In this document: positions 1 to 5,833 of the stretch, piece after piece
Layout: each line of letters begins with the position of its first letter
How positions within the stretch are numbered: the first letter of the stretch is position 1
Assembly (NCBI GenBank): GCA_005801395.1
Contig: SYDV01000418.1
Coordinates: 1 to 8,772 of the forward strand
DNA from: Planctomycetia bacterium
GTDB taxonomy: Bacteria; Planctomycetota; UBA11346
Direction of reading: 5' to 3'
DNA length: 8,772 bases
Notes under the pieces: model-generated
What the model was told of the DNA's origin: nothing
What the model saw: the letters and a program-made list of their open reading frames with translations, nothing else
The model's database searches: none
Made by a program: the position numbers and the translations under genes

Positions 1-489
1 ACGCTGGCGCAAACACCGATCGTGCATTTACCTAACCGTGAACAATTAGCTGCCCTTGGCATTTCAGCCGCCTTGACTGGCACTTGGAATTCAACGCCAC
101 AAGGTGCGCGATTAACGGGGGAAGGCTCCGTCATTCTTGATGGTATTACGTCGTGTAAAACAATTGAAGTCATTTGTATTCCACGTCGCTATGGCGGCAC
201 CATGCGCATAAGCACACAGACTTGTGAATGGGTTATCCAAGTCGAACAGGCCATGATGGCGGCAAAAGGACCACGTGGTACGATTGCCCCCTTTCCTATC
301 ACCTTTTATCCACGCCACGCGAATAGTTTGCGTTGGTCATTGGGCGATAAAGAAATACCCATGCGCCTGGATATCAATCATGACCAGGGATTGCCTTCCA
401 TAATAACCGAAAAACGTGCTGAACAGCTAAAGCTGTCATTTTCGACTGAGAGCGATGTTATGATCACGGCGATTCGTTGTGTGCAGTAA
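1..489 (+). CDS. Unrecognised protein, 3' end only
   Basis: The frame is open from the first base of the window to the TAA at 487-489, so this is the C-terminal 162 residues of a longer protein. A GTG at 22 could start a 155-residue version, but no Shine-Dalgarno is visible before it and the frame continues upstream without a stop. I recognise no family. The visible part has no membrane helix and alternates short hydrophobic and polar stretches as expected of a mostly beta structure (for example GSVILDG and IEVICIPRRYGG). It has a cysteine three residues from the end. It lies 54 bases upstream of the O-antigen ligase-like gene on the same strand, so it may belong to the same surface-glycan locus; that is inference from position only. 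Confidence 0.6.
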   Translation, partial: TLAQTPIVHLPNREQLAALGISAALTGTWNSTPQGARLTGEGSVILDGITSCKTIEVICIPRRYGGTMRISTQTCEWVIQVEQAMMAAKGPRGTIAPFPITFYPRHANSLRWSLGDKEIPMRLDINHDQGLPSIITEKRAEQLKLSFSTESDVMITAIRCVQ

Positions 490-543
490 TCGGCCATTCT
501 TGGATTGGTTATTTCTGATTAATTTTTGGTCTGAGCTGCGATC

Positions 544-2025
544 ATGTTAGATTTTTCTACGCGTTGGACGTTGTGGTTTGAATCGCCCAATCATTTAGGC
601 GCATGGGCGGCGGCTATTTTTTTCGTCTTATTGGTTTTTTTATTACTCCCACAGATGAAACTTACGAAAAATAAGTGGTTGCCAGTTACCATCATACTTG
701 TTTTTTGTTTTGTCCTAACTTCATTATGGATTGCCTGGTCTGCGTCACGAGCAGCGTGGGTTGCTATTGCCGTCGGAACACTGCTGGTAGCGTATTTAAT
801 TCCGACCAGAAAAGCATGGATATTAATTGCCCTTGGCATTTTCACGATCGCTATCGGCATCGCTAGCGTTGATCGTGTACGTGATCGAGCCAAGACCGTC
901 TCGGCAATGGGACAGGATGGATCGAGCCAAAGCCGTCCTCGCACGTGGTCTGCTGCCTGTCGTATGGCTGCGGGTCATCCCGTTAGCGGTATTGGCGCCG
1001 GTAATTTTTCGTCATTTTATAGTAATTGGTACGAACCGCCCGAGCGCAATGATACCTTGCGAACCGCGAATAATGATATGTTACATCTCATGGCCGAGCG
1101 TGGCGCCATCATCGTTGTCCTACTTTTGACGCTCTATCTCCTTTCTTTTGCCTTACTCATTGAAGCCCGTAAACAACAACGTGTGGTTTTACTCGGTATT
1201 TCCTTGGCCAGTCTGTCGTTTTTTATCTCGGGATTATTTAATAATGTGCTGACCTTTCATACGCTATGGCCCTGGGCAGCTGTGGTGATTGGTATTTCCA
1301 TTGGTGCGAACATGCGCCTGCTCACATGGTCACAATTTGGCCGGCGTGTTGGCCTGTGTTGCGTCATTGCGCTGATTACTTGTGTGACGATTTTGGGTAT
1401 TGGCCGTTATCTTTTACGCGCCGACCAAGCCCTTTTGATCGCTCGGCAGGATAAAGCGGTCGTGGTTCCGGTAAAGCAATCACCACGCGGCAACATTATT
1501 ATTGGCGGCGAGCATGACGATACTCCACGTACTTTCTACCGTGGCATCATGCGTTCGCTTGCCGAACAAGGTTGGCAATCAGAACTCACGCTTGGAGAAG
1601 CATCACTGCAGCAGGCCCTCAATAGTATTTCTTATGATTTGACCGTACCAACCTATGTGCTCACTTTGCGCGCCAGTAGTGCTTTTATACTCACTCAGCT
1701 GGAGCACAACGCCACCTGGGCTCAGAAATTAAATGGTGCTATTCTTTGCGATGTTTCTATTCCAGAGCAACTGCGTGTGGAGCAAGTGCCATTTCCGCTC
1801 ATGATTATTTACGGACGTCTAGAATCACCAAGTCCTCCCCCGGATCTGGCAAATTTTGTCGATCAGTTACACAAACGGACTCCCACCAGTACGCTCTATC
1901 AAGCACCTTGGGGAACCACCTGGGCACGTTTAATCAAGCGTTTAAGTGGTGATATCAATGATTGGCTGAAGCGAACTAATCAGATCAAGCCGCTTGTGCC
2001 TCATCAGGAATCAGCGCAGAAATAA
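544..2025 (+). CDS. O-antigen ligase/polymerase-like membrane protein (Wzy_C) with C-terminal hydrolase-like domain
   Basis: This 493-residue protein has about eight membrane helices (roughly 19-36, 46-65, 69-87, 91-108, 188-206, 213-235, 240-257, 270-290). The long loop between helices 4 and 5 carries the Wzy_C signature: R121/R123, HPVSGIGAGNF (145-155) and NNDMLHLMAERG (176-187). Family members join or polymerise lipid-linked glycans on the periplasmic side of the inner membrane. Two things are odd. It starts almost directly at the NPN-like motif SPNHLGA (14-20), so the four or five helices that normally precede Wzy_C are absent; an in-frame TGA at 532 excludes an upstream start. The HN dipeptide commonly seen at 176-177 is NN here. 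Residues about 311-485 form a soluble domain with the rhythm of an alpha/beta-hydrolase (GNIIIGGEHDD, PFPLMIIYGRLE), but the nucleophile elbow reads RASSA. The start has only a weak ribosome-binding site. Wzy_C is a firm call; the ligase-versus-polymerase role is open. Confidence 0.8.
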   Translation: MLDFSTRWTLWFESPNHLGAWAAAIFFVLLVFLLLPQMKLTKNKWLPVTIILVFCFVLTSLWIAWSASRAAWVAIAVGTLLVAYLIPTRKAWILIALGIFTIAIGIASVDRVRDRAKTVSAMGQDGSSQSRPRTWSAACRMAAGHPVSGIGAGNFSSFYSNWYEPPERNDTLRTANNDMLHLMAERGAIIVVLLLTLYLLSFALLIEARKQQRVVLLGISLASLSFFISGLFNNVLTFHTLWPWAAVVIGISIGANMRLLTWSQFGRRVGLCCVIALITCVTILGIGRYLLRADQALLIARQDKAVVVPVKQSPRGNIIIGGEHDDTPRTFYRGIMRSLAEQGWQSELTLGEASLQQALNSISYDLTVPTYVLTLRASSAFILTQLEHNATWAQKLNGAILCDVSIPEQLRVEQVPFPLMIIYGRLESPSPPPDLANFVDQLHKRTPTSTLYQAPWGTTWARLIKRLSGDINDWLKRTNQIKPLVPHQESAQK

Positions 2026-2026
2026 A

Positions 2027-2146
2027 ATGAATAACGTGTCTAAAATTTTTTCCCTGCTTGAATATGAAGAATCCAAGTTACCGCAAAAAATAGTTTATTA
2101 CCGTGCTTTTGCTGGAAATAAACCTCATCTAAATGAGTGTCTATAA
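2027..2146 (+). CDS. Possible 39-residue ORF after the ligase gene
   Basis: An ATG one base after the ligase stop opens a 39-residue frame with ordinary, charge-balanced composition (it begins MNNVSKIFSLLEYEESKLPQ). The close spacing would allow translational coupling. There is no clear Shine-Dalgarno, and the frame ends inside the recurrent TGTCTATAA motif, whose last three bases supply the stop. It could be a small protein, the remnant of a larger gene, or chance. I recognise no family. Confidence 0.25.
   Translation: MNNVSKIFSLLEYEESKLPQKIVYYRAFAGNKPHLNECL
2138..2146 (+). repeat. Single copy of the TGTCTATAA motif
   Basis: This is a perfect TGTCTATAA in the 202-base gap between the ligase and cupin genes. 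A weaker relative, TGTCTAAAAT, lies at 2037-2046 just after the ligase stop. Neither has an inverted partner 18 bases away, so these are lone half-sites of the element found in full at 2613-2648 and 6948-6983. The rest of the gap shows no RNA gene and no convincing terminator. Confidence 0.4.
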
Positions 2147-2237
2147 AATACCGTTATCCAGATAAAAGTCATGGTCGAGTACGCACTAACTCATTGAATG
2201 TGCCCAGATCATATCATGTGCACAAGGGTTGTGTGTC

Positions 2238-2618
2238 TTGAAGTGTGGTCTATACATCATTCAACCGAACGAGGCCTATGAAAAAACATTAGTATTCGCC
2301 GATCTCATACAACGTGCGCACAGCAACACGCTTGATTGGCAACCATTTCATCCCGGCGTTGTTATTGCGCGTCTCTATAAAGAAGATGACGGACATACAT
2401 CCGCATTACTGCGTTACGAACCCGGCGCTTCAGTTCCGCATCATGTTCACCCCGGCTTCGAGCACCTCTTCATTATCAGCGGCGATCAAGCTGATCAGGC
2501 GGGCAACCACCCTGCCGGAACCTTACTCGTCAATCCTCCGGGTAGCGAACATCACGTAACGAGCCCGTCTGGCTGTCTGGTATTAGCGATTTGGGAGCAA
2601 CCGCCTAAATTTTTATAG
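2238..2618 (+). CDS. ChrR-type cupin-domain protein
   Basis: This is a small single-domain cupin of 126 residues. Both cupin motifs are present. Motif 1 fits G(X)5HXH(X)3E(X)6G exactly, with G63, H69, H71, E75 and G82. Motif 2 fits G(X)5PXG(X)2H, with G94, P100, G102 and H105; the usual final Asn is Ser. H69, H71, E75 and H105 would bind a metal. The closest family I recognise is the C-terminal cupin of the anti-sigma factor ChrR, but the zinc-binding anti-sigma domain and a partner sigma factor are absent, so a free-standing sensor or enzyme is as likely. No ATG exists in frame before motif 1. I chose TTG at 2238 because AAGGG at 2224-2228 lies 9 bases upstream; TTG at 2229 would add three residues. 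The stop lies inside the left arm of the dyad that precedes mrr. Confidence 0.75.
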   Translation: MKCGLYIIQPNEAYEKTLVFADLIQRAHSNTLDWQPFHPGVVIARLYKEDDGHTSALLRYEPGASVPHHVHPGFEHLFIISGDQADQAGNHPAGTLLVNPPGSEHHVTSPSGCLVLAIWEQPPKFL

Positions 2619-2649
2619 ACATGAAACCGCTAGGTTGTGTGTGTATAAT
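2613..2649 (+). promoter_or_regulatory. Dyad promoter/operator upstream of mrr
   Basis: The left arm TTATAGACA (2613-2621) and right arm TGTGTATAA (2640-2648) are inverted copies with one mismatch, separated by 18 bases. The right arm runs into a perfect TATAAT -10 box (2644-2649). The same arrangement, with the same 18-base gap, stands before the 357-residue gene on the other strand. No good TTGACA lies 16-18 bases upstream of TATAAT; TAGACA in the left arm is 22 bases away, which suggests an activator-dependent or repressor-controlled promoter. The dyad sits in a larger imperfect palindrome (CTAAATT 2605-2611 with AATTTAG 2647-2653, and inner AACC/GGTT). Transcription would start near 2656, about 29 bases before the mrr ATG. 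Confidence 0.5.
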
Positions 2650-2684
2650 TTAGTATCTTCTCCAACCGGAGTGAACCTCAACCC

Positions 2685-3650
2685 ATGACCATACCCCGCT
2701 ACGACGAGATCCAATATCCTTTGCTGCGTTACTTGGCCACAGGTGTCGTAATTAAAAAGTCAGATCTGGAGGAGCCGATGGTCGCTCACTTCGGACTCAC
2801 AGATGAGGAACGTGCGGACGAGTACCCTTCGAAGAACGGTGCCATTTTCTATGACCGAATGGGCTGGGCGCTCAGCTATCTGGCTATGGCTGGCCTACTT
2901 AATCGCCCGAAACGAGCTCACTACCAGATTAGCGAACTAGGCCGAAAGTTTGTAGGTGATCCTGATGGCATGCGGGCAGAAGTCGATCGACGAATTGCAG
3001 AGCGTGAGGCGGCGCAGGCTGCGGCAGGTGCGACTCCAGGTTCATTAACCGTGGTGGCTCCAAACAGTGACCCGGCGAGCGATACGACCCCGCAAGAGGC
3101 CCTCTACAACGCTGCTGACGAGATTCGTGCGGCCGTCTACGACGACATCCTGGTCACCATCCTGGGCAAGACTGCGCGAGCCTTTGAACATTTGGTTGCT
3201 CAACTCCTGCACCGGATGGGTTATGGCGGTGGCATCGCCGGAGCGGCACGCGTTACCCAGTACACTAACGACGGCGGCATCGATGGAATGATCAAGGAAG
3301 ACATCCTCGGCTTAGGCCGGATTCACATCCAAGCGAAACGCTACGGCTTCGAGCACACGGTTGGCCGTGAGGAGATCCAGAATTTCGTCGGTGCCTTGGC
3401 CGTCGCCCAGTCAAAGAAAGGTGTGTTCATCACCACTTCTTCGTTCACCAAGAGGGCCAAGGAATACGCGGATTCTCTCAATGGAATCAACAATGTGGTG
3501 CTCATCGATGGTGATCAACTGGCCCGCTATATCTACGACTTCGGGCTAGGTATGCAGGATGAACAGACCATTGTTATCCGTAAACTTGATGGCGATTTTT
3601 GGGATCAATTTCCTGACGATCCTAAAGCGGTGGCCGTGGAACAAGCCTGA
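2685..3650 (+). CDS. mrr: Mrr-type type IV restriction endonuclease
   Basis: This 321-residue protein, close to the usual length of Mrr (about 300), is expected to cut DNA carrying foreign methylation. An N-terminal Mrr_N winged-helix-like recognition region (about 6-92, starting at YPLLRYLATG) is followed by an Ala-rich, low-complexity linker (about 105-140) and an Mrr catalytic domain (about 155-290). The nuclease core is visible: E168 in AFEHLVAQLL, D200 in GGIDG, and Q216-A-K218 in HIQAKRYG, the D...QxK variant of PD-(D/E)XK typical of Mrr. Translation probably starts at ATG 2685; the best Shine-Dalgarno, GGAG at 2668-2671, is rather far (13 bases). Base composition looks distinctly more GC-rich than the RES gene behind it, so the two probably arrived separately. 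No modification gene is present, as expected for a type IV enzyme. The dyad upstream suggests regulated expression. Confidence 0.9.
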   Translation: MTIPRYDEIQYPLLRYLATGVVIKKSDLEEPMVAHFGLTDEERADEYPSKNGAIFYDRMGWALSYLAMAGLLNRPKRAHYQISELGRKFVGDPDGMRAEVDRRIAEREAAQAAAGATPGSLTVVAPNSDPASDTTPQEALYNAADEIRAAVYDDILVTILGKTARAFEHLVAQLLHRMGYGGGIAGAARVTQYTNDGGIDGMIKEDILGLGRIHIQAKRYGFEHTVGREEIQNFVGALAVAQSKKGVFITTSSFTKRAKEYADSLNGINNVVLIDGDQLARYIYDFGLGMQDEQTIVIRKLDGDFWDQFPDDPKAVAVEQA

Positions 3651-3711
3651 ACTATGATCAATGACACTAATGCGAGCTCAATGCGGGAATGAGCGGAAAT
3701 ATGCGGGTGTT

Positions 3712-3743
3712 CATTATTGCCAGTCATCCATTATTGCCAGTCA
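3712..3743 (+). repeat. Tandem 15-bp repeat in the mrr-RES gap
   Basis: CATTATTGCCAGTCA occurs twice (3712-3726 and 3729-3743), separated by TC, in the 154-base gap between mrr and the start I prefer for the RES gene. Just upstream ATGCGGG is also repeated (3681 and 3701, 20 bases apart). Direct repeats 17 bases apart in front of a toxin gene fit binding sites for a regulator, though a simple local duplication is equally possible. Confidence 0.6.
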
Positions 3744-3763
3744 ACTGATTCGGGTTGATGAAA

Positions 3764-3773
3764 TTTCCGGAAA
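3764..3773. promoter_or_regulatory. Perfect 10-bp palindrome before the RES gene
   Basis: TTTCCGGAAA is a perfect palindrome 31 bases before the GTG start of the RES-like gene and 20 bases after the tandem repeat. Its position fits an operator. No repressor gene is visible in the window, and a 10-bp palindrome can arise by chance, so this is a suggestion only. Confidence 0.25.
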
Positions 3774-3804
3774 ATGCAATCTTGACCAACGACTTGGGGG
3801 AAAA

Positions 3805-5049
3805 GTGACTGACAATTGCTGTTCGCGTTGCTTCCGTGATACGTCTATCCGGAAGCACATTCGTTTAAACGAGATGATGGGCAATTGCGAATACTGTAAG
3901 TCAGAAAACGCGCCTATAATGGACGTGGGGAAAGTCGGTCATTTTATTCGTCACGGTATATGGCGCGCTTATGAAACGGTAGATGACGTACCAGGAAATC
4001 TTAGATCTGGTGATGAAGTGTCGGCCTTAAATGTCTTACTCTACGAAGAAGAGATATTTTCGACGCGATTGGAGAATCTCAATAAATCTGAACATTTGGC
4101 GGAAGACTTGCTTACTGAGAGTGCACCAAATCCACATGATGGAGATGTGGATGAACTCGAAGGCGGAGACGGATTTCTTTATACAAAGGACGGTCTTTAC
4201 GGGCTAGATTACAATATATTTAATCGTTCATGGGACATCTTTAATTATTCGACAAAGCACATTTCCAGGTTCTTTGATGTTCCCAAAGCAAAAACAAGAA
4301 AAAAACTTCTAAACACGCTCAATAAGATAACCTTTTCGAAAATGAGGCGATCATTACCTGTTGGGACGAAACTCTATAGGGCAAGAGTATCGCCTGGACC
4401 ACTGCCGAGCGATCTTGTCGACCTCCAGGGACAGCTCGGACCCGCTCCTGAAACCCTTGCTAAAAACAATCGAATGAGCCCGCCGGGCATAGGCTATATG
4501 TACTGTAGCGAAGACATGAAAACATGTCTCGATGAAATCCGTGCCGTAATTGGCGAGAAATATTGGGTCGGCGAATTCACATTAACGAATTCGCTCAAGA
4601 TCATTGATATAGGGCTTGAGCCCAACCTACGCCTAAAAAGCATTTTCAATGTGCGTTACAATCACGAAATGCTATGGGCAAGAAATTTCGTCCGTGGTTT
4701 CTCCACCGATATATCTATCCCAATTGCACCAGGTGACGCACCACTCGAATATGTGCCAACTCAGGTAGTGGCAGAATATCTCCGTCACCGCGGAAATGAT
4801 GGAATAAGATTCGCGAGTAGCTTGGCTCCTAATAAATATAATGTCACACTGTTTCGATTGGCAGAGAGCACAAGCGGCCACATTTATGAGTCAGTACCGG
4901 AAGCCTTAATTTTTTATAAAACCATGTATTTGAGCACAGTATATCTGGTGGAGGTTAATTCAGATGGATCACCCCAGGTTCTCCAGACTGAACGGTTTAG
5001 CGAATCATCCTATTCCTCGCTGAGAAACCGAAGCGAAGGTGATTTTTAG
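3805..5049 (+). CDS. Zinc-finger HEPN/RES-domain toxin-like protein
   Basis: This 414-residue protein appears to combine an N-terminal HEPN/RES N-terminal-type region with a C-terminal RES domain. The N-terminus has two Cys pairs, CSRC (C6-C9) and CEYC (C28-C31), a small zinc site typical of these fusions, then an acidic helical region with GGDG and a DYN motif. The RES domain (about 185-355) shows the residues behind the family name: Arg in LYRAR (R192/R194), Glu in LDEIR (E244) and Ser in GIRFASS (S338/S339), plus NRMSPPG (222-228). Known RES toxins (for example MbcT, ParT) attack NAD+ or ADP-ribosylate targets. The frame opens upstream to ATG 3661, but those 48 residues resemble nothing and lack a ribosome-binding site; GGGGGA precedes GTG 3805, just before the first Cys. 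No Xre/MbcA-type antitoxin gene adjoins, so this is likely a self-contained effector. It is AT-richer than mrr. Confidence 0.8.
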   Translation: MTDNCCSRCFRDTSIRKHIRLNEMMGNCEYCKSENAPIMDVGKVGHFIRHGIWRAYETVDDVPGNLRSGDEVSALNVLLYEEEIFSTRLENLNKSEHLAEDLLTESAPNPHDGDVDELEGGDGFLYTKDGLYGLDYNIFNRSWDIFNYSTKHISRFFDVPKAKTRKKLLNTLNKITFSKMRRSLPVGTKLYRARVSPGPLPSDLVDLQGQLGPAPETLAKNNRMSPPGIGYMYCSEDMKTCLDEIRAVIGEKYWVGEFTLTNSLKIIDIGLEPNLRLKSIFNVRYNHEMLWARNFVRGFSTDISIPIAPGDAPLEYVPTQVVAEYLRHRGNDGIRFASSLAPNKYNVTLFRLAESTSGHIYESVPEALIFYKTMYLSTVYLVEVNSDGSPQVLQTERFSESSYSSLRNRSEGDF

Positions 5050-5150
5050 CCAACTCTCTTCCGCAGTTCTTCCCACAGCCCCGCATGATTCAGTAGCATA
5101 TTCTTCATCCGGCTTTGAACGCTCGGTAAATTTAGCGCATGCGTACTCAT
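5046..5150 (-). CDS. Possible 34-residue ORF directly after the zinc-ribbon gene
   Basis: On the minus strand an ATG stands immediately after the TAG of the zinc-ribbon gene (TAGATG), in the same frame, and opens 34 codons ending in TAA. The product is plausible as protein: helical and basic, with NMLLNHAGLWEELRKRVG at its end. It overlaps the last bases of the convergent RES gene. It may be a small protein translated by re-initiation, the tail of a gene broken by one stop codon, or a gene-end fragment joined to the zinc-ribbon gene by rearrangement. No ribosome-binding site of its own and no family recognised. Confidence 0.3.
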   Translation of the reverse strand: MSTHALNLPSVQSRMKNMLLNHAGLWEELRKRVG

Positions 5151-5621
5151 CTAATTATGAGCGCTCAGATCAATCCATATACTCAAAGGTTGTATGTCTA
5201 TAAATTCACCAATAAATTCACCAGAAAAGGTTGTATGTCTATAAATTCGGTCAATGGCGAAGGCATGTTCGGCATTGGTCGATTCCTCAGCAATTATCGG
5301 ACGAGTACGTGGCGGTAATTGCTGTTGTTCACCGTGATCGAGCCACAGGGATTTACAGGACCGGCAGACATCGACTTCGACACCTGCGACTTGAATCCGA
5401 ACCTCGGTCATCGCACGATGACAGGTTGGGCATGAACATCCTGGGCGGGTTTCGCCCCAATAGGCATCTTTCCAAGCCTGTGATAGCGGCAGGTCGTGGA
5501 CCAACCCCTTCAGCACACCTAATTGGGCGAAACGCCCGTGGTGACGTGAACAATCCCAGACCACGCCAGCGAGAGTTTTTGTGGCGCGCAGAGGTGTATG
5601 GCAGCGGGGGCAAGGCAGCAT
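5151..5621 (-). CDS. Double zinc-ribbon (zf-TFIIB type) protein, probably truncated
   Basis: This 156-residue protein starts at ATG 5621; an in-frame TAG at 5658-5660 limits any extension to 12 residues. Two zinc ribbons are seen: C4-x2-C7 ... C24-x2-H27 H28, and C64-x2-C67 ... C86-x2-C89 followed by SLWLDHGE (91-98), the hallmark of zf-TFIIB. In known bacterial proteins this type of head often precedes a membrane domain such as a rhomboid protease. Here nothing of that kind follows: from about residue 122 the sequence runs through a duplicated repeat (5185-5248) read in two different frames, giving a tail (RIYRHTTFSGEF..) that looks non-native. I infer a zinc-ribbon head whose original C-terminal part was lost, ending by chance at a TAG. 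It could still make a small zinc protein. Cofactors, partners and regulation are not evident. Confidence 0.65.
   Translation of the reverse strand: MLPCPRCHTPLRATKTLAGVVWDCSRHHGRFAQLGVLKGLVHDLPLSQAWKDAYWGETRPGCSCPTCHRAMTEVRIQVAGVEVDVCRSCKSLWLDHGEQQQLPPRTRPIIAEESTNAEHAFAIDRIYRHTTFSGEFIGEFIDIQPLSIWIDLSAHN
5185..5248 (+). repeat. Duplicated 23-bp repeat with internal 12-bp tandem repeat
   Basis: A 23-base unit beginning AAAGGTTGTATGTCTATAAA and ending TTC occurs at 5185-5207 and exactly again at 5226-5248, a 41-base period. Between them ATAAATTCACCA is perfectly repeated back to back (5200-5211, 5212-5223). Each copy contains the TGTCTATAA motif (5195-5203, 5236-5244) shared with the two promoter dyads. 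The block forms the 3' end of the zinc-ribbon reading frame. It looks like recombination or slippage debris, or a cluster of protein-binding sites. Confidence 0.75.
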
Positions 5622-5664
5622 GCCCCACAGGGTACCACCAGAAAGGGCGGACCAATCCTAACCG

Positions 5665-5719
5665 ATTGCCGAATCTGGCGCATTTGCGCCATGGGAGCTG
5701 ATGTATGCAAATCGGCAAT
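5665..5719. repeat. Nested inverted repeats upstream of the zinc-ribbon gene
   Basis: An outer pair ATTGCCGA (5665-5672) / TCGGCAAT (5712-5719) encloses a tight palindrome TGGCGCA-TT-TGCGCCA (5676-5691). The structure lies 44 bases or more upstream of the zinc-ribbon start on its promoter side, inside the 212-base gap before the next gene. It could be an operator pair or a REP-like or cruciform element. It lacks a T-run on either side, so it is not an intrinsic terminator. Confidence 0.5.
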
Positions 5720-5793
5720 GGATGCCGATCCGCTCACCGATTACCCTAGGTGGCCAATTTCCACGGTGGTCTGAGGATTATCGATTCCCACAA

Positions 5794-5820
5794 GCCTCGC
5801 AGAGGCGGTGTGTCTAAAAT
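5794..5820. repeat. Small hairpin next to a TGTCTAAAAT half-site
   Basis: GCCTC (5794-5798) and GAGGC (5802-5806) form a 5-bp stem with a 3-base loop, followed by TGTCTAAAAT (5811-5820), a one-base variant of the recurrent motif. It lies 14 bases beyond the stop of the minus-strand 5834-6907 gene and could weakly mark its 3' end, but no U-run follows, so termination is not supported. Confidence 0.25.
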
Positions 5821-5833
5821 AATTATCTGTTGT

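Noticed and set aside
2194..2222. Sigma70 promoter for the cupin gene (TTGAAT at 2194)
   Set aside because: The best -10 candidate, TATCAT, is only 12 bases away, which is too short to support a call.
3661..3804. N-terminal extension of the RES protein from ATG 3661
   Set aside because: There is no ribosome-binding site, the sequence is full of DNA repeats, and the 48 residues precede the expected Cys-rich start without resembling any domain; GTG 3805 with GGGGGA upstream is better.
5185..5248. Possible CRISPR fragment
   Set aside because: There are only two copies of a 23-base repeat with an 18-base gap, the gap is itself largely repeat sequence, and no cas gene is present.
5231..5701. Long plus-strand frame opposite the zinc-ribbon gene
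   Set aside because: Its Arg/His-rich composition is typical of antisense shadow, while the minus strand encodes clear CxxC zinc ribbons.
5665..5719. Possible integron attC site
   Set aside because: The nested repeats lack the GTTRRRY/RYYYAAC core sites, neighbouring genes point in different directions, and no integrase is visible.
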